Shown here in pieces: positions 56,708 through 64,000 of a stretch of DNA of 64,000 nt. Location: assembly GCA_914767885.1 (NCBI GenBank), contig CAJZBQ010000020.1, positions 310,001 to 374,000 of the forward strand, written 5' to 3'. Numbering within the stretch: position 1 is the stretch's first letter; the number at the start of each line of letters is the position of its first letter. A program made the position numbers and the translations under genes. The DNA comes from Blepharisma stoltei. Taxonomy: Eukaryota; Ciliophora; Heterotrichea; Heterotrichida; Blepharismidae. A model generated the notes under the pieces. The model was not told where the DNA came from and searched no databases. It worked only from the letters and a program-made list of their open reading frames with translations.

Positions 56708-57925
56708 TTAAATATCTAGAGTGATTATTATGAGTAAAAGCATTTTCCATAGCGGAATGCTTTCAATGCCGATGCCTAAATCATTCAAGCTTTTTATTTT
56801 TGCAAAGCCAATTCGCCTTTTTTCCATATCAAAATTGATATAAAATCGCCGGATAAAGCTATCTCCCAAGAGCCAGAAGTTTAATGAACTGCTATAACCA
56901 AATACTGGGTAGCATCTTCCTTGAGAAACCATAAAATAATCAATCGGCTTAATCGCAAACGTATGCCCAGAAAGTATAAATTTTAGATCAGGATAAGCAC
57001 TATCGCAATTGCAATATATGTTATTTTGGGTATCGGCGCTACAATCAAATTGGTAATAAAGAATTTGCAGTATTTTAAGCACACTAGCTTGGGGGCCGAT
57101 AATTAAACTAGTTCCAGTGTCAATAATTGCTGTTTGAGCTTCAGTTAATTTAGTTCCATTAAAATCAACACCATCACACTCAACGACCCAATGCCCCATA
57201 TAATTGGCTAAGTCAATATAGGTAAAGCTTCCTTGTGATGAATATTTGCTGAGATCATATCCATCAATCATTAAGAGCGAACTGCCAAGGCTTACCAAAT
57301 CTGTATAGCTCCTTGCATCATTCAAATAAACAGAAAACTGCTGTTTCTGAATTCTCCCTTGATTTTTCAGAGAGCTCATCAATGAATTTGTCCCACCACT
57401 TAAGGCATCAAATGCAAATCCAATCAAGCCATCCATTTGCATGTTATCATTGTCTGCCTCTTCATAAACTAGAAGAAAAGAATGGCCGTATACAGAAAGG
57501 GAGGCATCATCCCCAATTGAAAAAATATCAGTGCTTATATAGCCTTTTGTGCTTCCTTTCAGATAAGTTATTGATTCGATTTGACTGGTGTTATGATAAC
57601 TAGAAGACGTTTCTGGATCGAATTTTGTGCCCGTATGGCAATTAGAGCATTTATTTCAATCAATTCATGCCCATGTGCTCCCTGTATCAACCATGAACGT
57701 AAAAACCTGTGCAGGGGTTCCAATTGAAGCACGAATGTAATATTGATACTAAATATGACTTACATTCTGGTAATTGGTCATGCTTGACGATGTATAAAGT
57801 GCACGTTGTGGCGATATAATGTCTAGTACTGAGTGCTTGGTAAAATTAAGCTCTGAATCTAATTTATATAAAGGTATTGATATTGCAGCAAAAGCAATAG
57901 AGAGACAAACATACCAAATTGTCAT
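56708..57925 (-). CDS. Pepsin-type aspartic protease, membrane-anchored
   Basis: 400 residues after splicing the 15-nt intron 57749-57763. Start MTIWYVCLSIAFAAISIPLY, a signal peptide. The first lobe has the catalytic VDTGSTWAW (TGA codons as Trp), with CSNC nearby; the second lobe has IDTGTSLIIGP; the flap region lies between. The C terminus is hydrophobic (SIPLWKMLLLIIITLDI), a membrane or GPI anchor. It should act as a secreted or vacuolar acid endopeptidase, like cathepsin D/pepsin. Both catalytic Asp residues are present, unlike the neighbouring copy. Confidence 0.88.
57749..57763 (-). other. 15-nt intron
   Basis: On the minus strand, GTAAGTCATATTTAG, between the codons for MTNYQN and YQYYIRASIG. 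Confidence 0.9.
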
Positions 57926-58354
57926 TTATTTGGTTATTTTTTAGACAGCTTTAATATCTAATCCATCTACAATTTTTGTTGAAGATTAATATGGCGCTTA
58001 AGGCTTTTAAAAAATTGCACCTGAGATTAATTTATAAAAATACCATATTCATTAAGCAATGAAGCTTGATTGATGCAAGCTAACTCTGTATAGCATCTTC
58101 ACATTAACTTAGACTAAAATCCGCAGCGAATTCAAGCAGCTTATTTTTGTATTGTTTTAACATTCATACTTTTAGGAGAGTTCAACTAAAATTGAATGCT
58201 ATATGCTACTATATAAAAGTATAGTTTGAAGGAAAACTTACCAGCTTGAACACTAGATTCTTGACGCTAAATAATTAATGGGTCTTAAGATATAGTTAAG
58301 AATTATCAAAAGAAGCATAGCTCGGCTTGAGGTTTTCTTCAATGAAAAACACTA

Positions 58355-58812
58355 ACTCCCCCATCCTTGATCGAGGAATCCCTGCCGCTCTATCAAGGAT
58401 GAGGAGGTAAAAAATTTTTGGAAAAAAGTTATGTATAAAAAATAATATATATTTTTGTCTAGGTGTACTTTTTAATAAAAGGGTTAAGATAGCAAATATT
58501 TAAAACTATAAAATGAAAAACTGTGTTGATTTAAACCCCTTTCCAATATATAGTATTTCTGCTTCTTATTAATTATTTTTAATTTATAATACTTTAAACT
58601 TTTTAGATTATTAAGCTTTTTAGGCAGAATGATGGCTAAAGCACTTCAGATGATTAATTCCGTGCAGACTATTAAGAAAGTACGTAAATCACTCTTAATT
58701 TGCCAATGCAAACTATTAATTTCATAAATTATAATAAATATAACTAATCTGCTGATTTATTGCGCATAAAATTTGCAATATATGGAAATCCTTCTATCAA
58801 GGATGGGGGGAG
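58355..58812. mobile_element. Family B element, degenerate, about 458 bp
   Basis: The left end follows TA 58353-58354 with ACTCCCCCATCCTTGATCGA and its inverse. The right end is TCTATCAAGGATGGGGGGAGAAAG, where GAGTAAG is expected, so the right TA is lost. On the minus strand the interior still has a scrap (SALAIILPKKLNNLK) like the transposase remnant SDLAISLGLKLNKLK. Intergenic. Confidence 0.7.
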
Positions 58813-59094
58813 AAAGGAATAAATTCAAAATGCTTGCAAAAGCCTCAATTGATTGAAATAAAATAGACATTCGCAAAATCCTCCTTATTAATGCGAAAAG
58901 AAATTAATGTTGATTGTAATAGTAAGTATGATAAATCAAATTTTCAGCTTGGATTATCAATTAATAAAAATAAATAAATTACTAAGAACACTTATCAATC
59001 ATAGCTTTAAAAATATTCAAATATTTGGAAATATAATTTATGAAGCATGGAATAATAATTTAGAAATAGATTATGAATTTATATGAAGGTCGAA

Positions 59095-59465
59095 AAACAA
59101 TTTATAGCGGAGCCAGAGCTCGCTAGGCCTTGACGCATTTATTAGCCACTGCTACCAATAAAGGCTGCCTATCTTCATATACCATGCCCGTTGTATAGTA
59201 AGGACACCCGCCTTTAATGTGATTACGCCTAATTAACTTGCATCTCCTTCGATGGAGTCTAATGAGTTGTGACTTACTTCAATCTTGCCTCAGGCAATCT
59301 CCTCTCTGCCAACCTTGAATCATGCAGAGATTCATGCAGCATGCCCAATCTGTGCCCGGGCGCCTTGATGCAGATCCATCTCGCTAGCGACCTTATCTAG
59401 GAGCCCAAAATTCATTAACGTGACATAGAGCTTGGCTTAAGGAAAAACTCTTTATAAAGATGAGT
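59095..59465. mobile_element. GC-rich repeat-like insert, unclassified
   Basis: This 370-bp block is markedly GC-richer than the surrounding A/T-rich spacer and lacks a long ORF, like the SINE-like elements. I see no clear target-site duplication and no firm alignment to family 1 or 2. Confidence 0.4.
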
Positions 59466-59686
59466 ATAAACCTAGTTTAATAAAAGGGTAGCTCTTGGTA
59501 AGTCGAGCTACTTTTCTTAGAATTATTTTTTAGTAATTTTAAAAATAGGAATTAAGTTTTTTAAAAAATAAATCCGAGTTTACTAATATTAATAAATAAA
59601 ATATAGCGAAAACTTTTTAAACTATTTCCAATCTATTATCAAAAATATGGATAGTGGCAAAATATAACTTATCAGTAATTTTATTA

Positions 59687-60532
59687 ATGGAATGTGGAGT
59701 TTGCTTAAACGAATATGATTCTCGTAATCATGTTCCTACCTTGCTTGACTGTGGGCACACATTGTGTAGAAACTGTATAGAAGATCTCCTCTCATCAGAG
59801 CAAAAACTGTGCCCTATTGATAGAAATCCAATCGGCACCCGATTAGTTCCGAACTATGAATTACTAAGCCTACTAGAGCTCAGATGTCAAAATCCTATAA
59901 GAAATCTTAACGAAAACGAGTTGAAATGCAAAAATGGTCATTTTTTAGCCTGCAGTGAAGATTTTAAAGCAGAATACGAAGGCGCAGGTTTAATGTTTAA
60001 GTGCAAACTTTGCAAACGTGAAATAAACGATGGCTGATTATGCAAATTTTGTGTATTTCCTATATGTGATGAGTGCAAAAGATGGTCAACTGATACACAA
60101 GAGATCAATGACCCTGGAATCGTTTGTGTAAAAAATCATAAAATCCGACTCACTCCAAATGCTGAAGAATGGAACTCGAGGATCGGAAGATGAAAAAATG
60201 GGAAATTTTTATGTGATACTTGTCTTGTTAAAAAAACTGGGGCTAGTGCTCAATGCCGAACCTGCAATTTTGACATGTGTGCTGATTGTTTATATAAATT
60301 AAGACAAGTTTTATCAATGGTTGAATACTTAATTTGCAAAAATAAGCATCCGCTTGTTTGGCTTCCTGATTTTGTTACATCAAGAAATAAAGACTTTGCT
60401 TGCAATGGCTGCAAGAAGAGGTTTAATAAATCGGGAAGCTTCAACTGTGGGCTTTGTAGATTTGATTTATGCATTTTATGTGCAGAAAGCAGAATTGTTA
60501 AAATGAGAAATTCTATTCATGAATTGTTATAA
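59687..60532 (+). CDS. RING-finger, Cys-rich protein, copy 2
   Basis: 281 residues with TGA as Trp; the start MECGVCLNEYDSRNHVP is preferred over an upstream in-frame ATG at 59654 because it matches copy 1. The RING finger is CGVC...LLDCGHTLCRNCIED...KLCPIDRNPI. The same Cys-pair modules follow (CKNGHFL, FKCKLCKRE, LCKFCVFPICDECKRW, CDTCLVKK, CRTCNFDMCADC, CNGCKKRFNKSGSFNCGLCRFDLC). No IES interrupts it. Probably a ubiquitin ligase. It lies on the same strand as copy 1 with the protease genes in between. Confidence 0.82.
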
Positions 60533-60589
60533 AGTTCAAGTAATAATCTACTGAAATGATAATAGGTTTAATTATTTATAATAAATACT

Positions 60590-61934
60590 TTACATGTCTT
60601 CTAACTCATCCAAATTAAGTGTACTCTTTGAAATGGAGACAAATTTAGTTAAATCCCCATCATTTTCATCTGGCGTCATCCATTTTGACCTATAAATCGC
60701 TCTCTTTACCATTTCTACGTTATAAAGCCAAAGGGCAATATACATAAAAATGGAGGATGGGGCTGACCCACCCTCTCAGAGGTGGTTACCCATGTATATC
60801 CCTGCATGGTTTTTTGGAGTCAGGAGTTGACCCAGCAACGTTTGAGACCTAAAAGCAAGAGGTCTAAGCGCGATGACTGCTGTTTTTGCGGCCGAACCCT
60901 TGGTCAGATACTCGTGACTATTTTTTTGCCAACAGCGCTCACCCCGGTGCCCGAAATGAGGCAGGGCGACATACCTGCTGAAGCTGCTTCTGTGACTTGC
61001 CCCGAATGGCGAAAGCTACCGAGTTCTTTCTCGGGATGACCGAAAAGAGGGGAGGCGAGTTAGACACCAAGTCAAGACAAGGGGGTCTTTCCAGTTAAGG
61101 CACTCAGTCAAGAGCGGATCTGACGAATAAAAAGGGCAGTGTTGGCGTGAACTTGGGCAACACACAAGTTGGAAATGGGGCGGTCAGCTAAGACAGTAAT
61201 CTGCCCTTTGACCTCACCTTTACCGAGAAACCGGGGGTTTCGGCAGGGCTTAGCCTGGCTATGCTATGCCACCCTGCGGGTAGAACCGAGGTATGCAGTC
61301 CAGGAAGTAGGGACTTTAAATGCAGGGCATAATCTTAATCTTAAAGCCAAAGGCAGCCGGCACTTTGTTTTTTATTAAGCTCATTATAATGTCTTTCAAA
61401 GATCTCTGAGTTTATTTCATATTTACAGCTAAATAAATTCAGAAATTCTATTTCCATTAGGCATATCGTCTCAACGTCCATTTCAGGAAACAGCTGGACG
61501 AATTCATAAGTGTCTAAGTGGTTCGAGCTAAAAACTTTCTGTGAAGTCAATGCAGAAATGAACAAAATCTTCATTCAGTTGGATTCTCCAATAGGGATTT
61601 CTGTAATCTCCAAAAATCGCTTAATATAGATATAGATTAATGAACAGCATTCTGCATTAAGCTTCGCAGAATTGCACACATAGGATACAAAGTCTAAAAT
61701 CACCTTCCTGTCGAACTTTACTTTGTTTTGACCACAATTTAAGAAGTCTGCCTTAAAATTGTTACTGCAGCTTCCAGCTGGTAAACTGGCCTTTTTTGTG
61801 GAGTTTTTGGCACTTTCACAGAACAGATCGTGCAAAATGGATGAAAGGGACTCGAATACTTCTTGCTGGCTAGGATAAATGCTGATTCGGCAATGATTAC
61901 TCTCGTGCTTGGTGTTGTTTATTTTTGATGGCAT
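60590..61934 (-). CDS. PHO80-like (P/U-type) cyclin, interrupted by a retroposon
   Basis: 241 residues after removal of 60725-61343. Start MPSKINNTKHESNHCRIS at 61934, stop TAA 60590-60592. The core matches the compact cyclin fold of the PHO80/cyclin P group: SLIYIYIKRFLEITEIPIGE, then WMKILFISALTSQKVFSS (TGA as Trp), HLDTYEFVQLFP, EIEFLNLFSCKYEINSEIF. Such cyclins bind PHO85/CDK5-type kinases. The edited C terminus continues LWLYNVEMVKRAIYRSKWM and ends in an acidic tail. Without editing the gene would end within the retroposon. Confidence 0.8.
60725..61343 (+). mobile_element. SINE-like retroposon (family 2), removable without scar
   Basis: Duplicated target TAAAGCCAAAGG(G)CA at 60723-60737 and 61342-61355. 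It starts ATATACATAAAAATGGAGGA and ends in a (ATCTTA)n tail, as in the other family 2 elements. Joining TA 60723-60724 to TA 61342-61343 inside the duplications restores the cyclin frame. No coding capacity for a reverse transcriptase. Confidence 0.9.
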
Positions 61935-61995
61935 ATTTTATATTATGAGTCATCAATTTCGATTATAGAAAAAATGAGAAAGGCTAGAATTCTTA

Positions 61996-62305
61996 CTCCC
62001 ACCATTTCATAAGAGAATAAATCCATTCGTAAAAACCCCCACCCTCCGTGAGCGAACAAAAATTTTTTTATAAAAATAAAATGATATATAAGTGATAATT
62101 GCTACAGTAAAATCTCTGCTAATCCTAAACAGCTTGCATTTTAACACATAAATTTGCAAAGTAAATAAATATTTGCTTTCCAATTTTTACGAACTTTAAT
62201 TTTTTCAATTTTGAAAAAAAATTTATTTATATACATTGTTTTTTAAAAAAAAATAACCCTCGAAGAGCAAACAAAATTTATTGTTCACTGGAAGGGTGGC
62301 ATTTA
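61996..62305. mobile_element. Family A element, degraded, about 310 bp
   Basis: The left end is CTCCCACCATTTCATAAGAG with an intact CTCCGTGAGCGAACAAAA about 45 bp further in. The right end is AAGAGCAAACAAAATTTATT...GGAAGGGTGGCATTTA. Intergenic, between the cyclin and the last gene. Confidence 0.65.
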
Positions 62306-62857
62306 GGAATTCAAAATTATTTAAATTGCAGCCAGATATAATTGTTGCCTTTTTGGCTTAATGAATAAATTATCTGGGATAAATGGAAAATCCATTTAAA
62401 AAGGGTCGGTTTTATTTTCTAGGACATTAATTGTTCTGAATGCTGGCGTTAAAAAAAAGCTCATTTATAAATCCGATAGAATCAGGGATGAAGTTTCCAA
62501 AAATTCTGACTAGGGTTAAAATTTTTGAAGTAAAAGACTGCTGAATTCAAAAACTGAGCTTATTTCGAATATAAATTGCCATTTATTTAAAAGGCAAGTG
62601 CCATACTAAGCTATTTTGATTAATAGATAAAACAATAAAGAGCTTTTTGATGTAATGAGAAATTGGTGAGTGTCAGCCATAATGAAATCTTATTAGAATC
62701 AAAATATTTATTTTATAAATTATAAACTATCAAAAAGAAATTTTCAAAGTGTTTTTTGTATAAAAATTTTGTTTCGTGACATATTAATTATCAAATGTCA
62801 CTATTTCAGAAAATTTTAGAAAAGGTTTCTCAAAAGTGAGAAAAGACAACATGAAAA
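62306..62857. other. Intergenic upstream of the last gene
   Basis: AT-rich; no element or RNA gene is seen. Confidence 0.5.
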
Positions 62858-64000
62858 ATGACTATGGTTGTTGGCAGTGCCGTAACAATAGCACTTATTC
62901 TAATATTTGCCAGCCATCGTAAAAAAGCAGCCCCAGCTTTACACTCCACACCACAAAATTCCAAAAAAATTGAATCCCATCAAATCGATCCTTTTACTCC
63001 AAGTTCCGATCTTTCTGCAGAACTGAATAAAAAACTCCTAACAAAGTCTGCTTTATTAAAAATTCTGCACCTTGTAAATGAAAAGCTACGCCAAGATTTC
63101 GTAAAAATTATATAGAAACCTATCAAAGAGCAAAATCGTCACGAAAGACGAAAACTGAAAAAAAATTCCCAAGAAAGCTATCAAGAATTTCTTAAATCTT
63201 CTATATCTGATGAACTGAAATTTACGGAACAAGTTTTAGATGGAGTTTTAGCGGAATCTCAAATTAATAAAGAAAAGTTCAATGAAGCTCTAAAGCTTTA
63301 TCAAGAAGATGATGAAATCATAGGATGCATAAATAATTCAGAATTTGAAGCAAGCAGAGGTTTATTGCCTAAATTAGAAATTTGTGTAGAAGTTTTTATA
63401 TTGTTTATATATAAGTAGCTCTAGCCCTCTTAATAATAGCACATAAATTCTCTTATTTATTTCATTATATATAGGCAAGCTATTTTATATAAAAAAAATA
63501 TAAATTTTGAGCTTGAATATTGGAATGAAAAATCCTCAAATAACACCACCACACAAGCGAAGCTAGAAAATAAATGTATTCTAGAAGACGAAATCCTAGA
63601 GAAATGGGGAGCAGAGATAGGAGATGTGCATTTATTAGCTAAAAATAGTAAAGAAAACAGAAAAAAACTTTTAGGGTTATATAATAAAGTAAGAGAAATT
63701 TGCCCATAGTTTAAGCTAAAACGATTAAAAATGGGATGCTTGTGATCACGAAACAAATGGGAACAAGAAGAAAGGCTTGTATTGGACAGCGAAAACTGCT
63801 TAAAACTCAATAAAAAACACTGTAAGAAAATTGTATCTGTTTTTCATAGAATGACTAAACTTTTTCACTTGAACTTAACTCAGTTTGAATCAGCTCTACG
63901 AGAACTCAAAATAGAGACTGACGAAGAAACAATGAAGTTTTTCGAACTCTTTAAAGAAGACCCTAATGATTCATATTTCTTTAACAATTTAGAAGTCAAG
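62858..64000 (+). CDS. Membrane-anchored charged protein, partial at the window edge
   Basis: It starts MTMVVGSAVTIALILIFA, a single N-terminal membrane anchor, followed by a Lys/Glu/Ser-rich, helical body. A 15-nt intron (63101-63115) and an AT-rich IES (63401-63469) must be removed. A further in-frame TAG at 63708-63710 is preceded by GTAAGAG; a 21-nt GT...AG segment (63690-63710) would remove it in phase, but that is longer than the other introns, so the gene might instead end there. The frame after it stays open to the window edge. No family is recognised. Confidence 0.55.
63101..63115 (+). other. 15-nt intron
   Basis: GTAAAAATTATATAG; it ends in an in-frame TAG. Removal joins NEKLRQDF to KPIKEQNRHERRK. 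Confidence 0.88.
63401..63469. mobile_element. Short AT-rich IES, 69 bp
   Basis: TA 63399-63400 and 63468-63469. Removal joins KLEICVEVFI to YRQAILYKKNINFELEY. No TIR. Several TAs nearby leave some uncertainty in the edges. Confidence 0.65.

Noticed and set aside
60738-61341. Possible protein in the GC-rich insert (ORF MVTHVYPCMVFW...)
   Set aside because: No motif of reverse transcriptase or endonuclease, and the region behaves as a SINE-like element with target duplication and tail.
1-64000. Mollicute or mitochondrial origin, suggested by TGA as Trp
   Set aside because: The genes are nuclear eukaryotic (Rab1, PP4c, E2, cyclins) with 15-nt introns; no bacterial operons or mitochondrial genes are present.

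Overview
The window looks like germline (micronuclear, unedited) DNA of a heterotrich ciliate, most likely Blepharisma-like. Three observations point there. (1) TGA is read as tryptophan: it sits at conserved Trp positions in the CLC channel, UBE2H-like E2, EF-hand, DUF1295 and RAP genes, while only TAA and TAG end genes. (2) Eight 15-nt introns (GT...AG) interrupt otherwise intact frames. (3) More than twenty inserts bounded by TA dinucleotides break reading frames, and deleting each one from TA to TA, leaving one TA, restores a continuous frame. Most insert lengths are not multiples of three. These inserts behave as internal eliminated sequences (IESs). The species name is inference.

Layout. 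1-6.4 kb: a partial TPR-like gene, an ankyrin-repeat TKL-type kinase, and a tandem pair of DUF1295 membrane-enzyme genes. 7.6-15.7 kb: a tandem pair of CLC chloride channel/transporter genes, heavily loaded with IESs, including a 1.2-kb fold-back element, nested elements, a hairpin and a retroposon. 16-18.7 kb: a coiled-coil gene, a UBE2H-like E2 and a small gene. 18.9-35.5 kb: a tandem triplication of a mitochondrially targeted RAP-domain-like gene, with older relics and the ruins of a neighbouring Upf1-like helicase. Comparing the three copies gives empty and occupied versions of several IES sites. 35.7-49.5 kb: a dense housekeeping block (PP4 catalytic subunit, EF-hand protein, mitotic cyclin, coiled-coil genes, two Ser-rich genes, a START-like protein, a profilin-like protein, a CCCH/RING protein) with intergenic gaps as short as 17 bp. 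49.5-64 kb: a retroposon-rich stretch, a membrane protein, Rab1, two paralogous RING genes flanking aspartic-protease genes (one live, two dead), a PHO80-like cyclin and a partial membrane-anchored gene.

The inserts fall into families. A: C-rich ends followed by CTCCGTGAGCGAACAAAA. B: ends with CCATCCTTGATCGAACGA, carrying a decayed C-terminal piece of a pogo-like (DDE) transposase. C: ends with CGATGACCCCCC, fold-back. D: ends with CCCATTTAATAACGAACA. Others are long hairpin palindromes usually starting TATAG, short AT-rich inserts with weak or no terminal repeats, and GC-richer SINE-like retroposons with target-site duplications. In several cases the retroposon's target-site duplication contains the TA used for excision, so the same editing would also remove retroposons from genes.

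Limits: all homology calls come from reading the sequence. No database search, macronuclear assembly or RNA data were available. Edited protein lengths assume my TA-to-TA boundaries. Where TA repeats (TATA) or nearby TAs make the boundary ambiguous, I say so.
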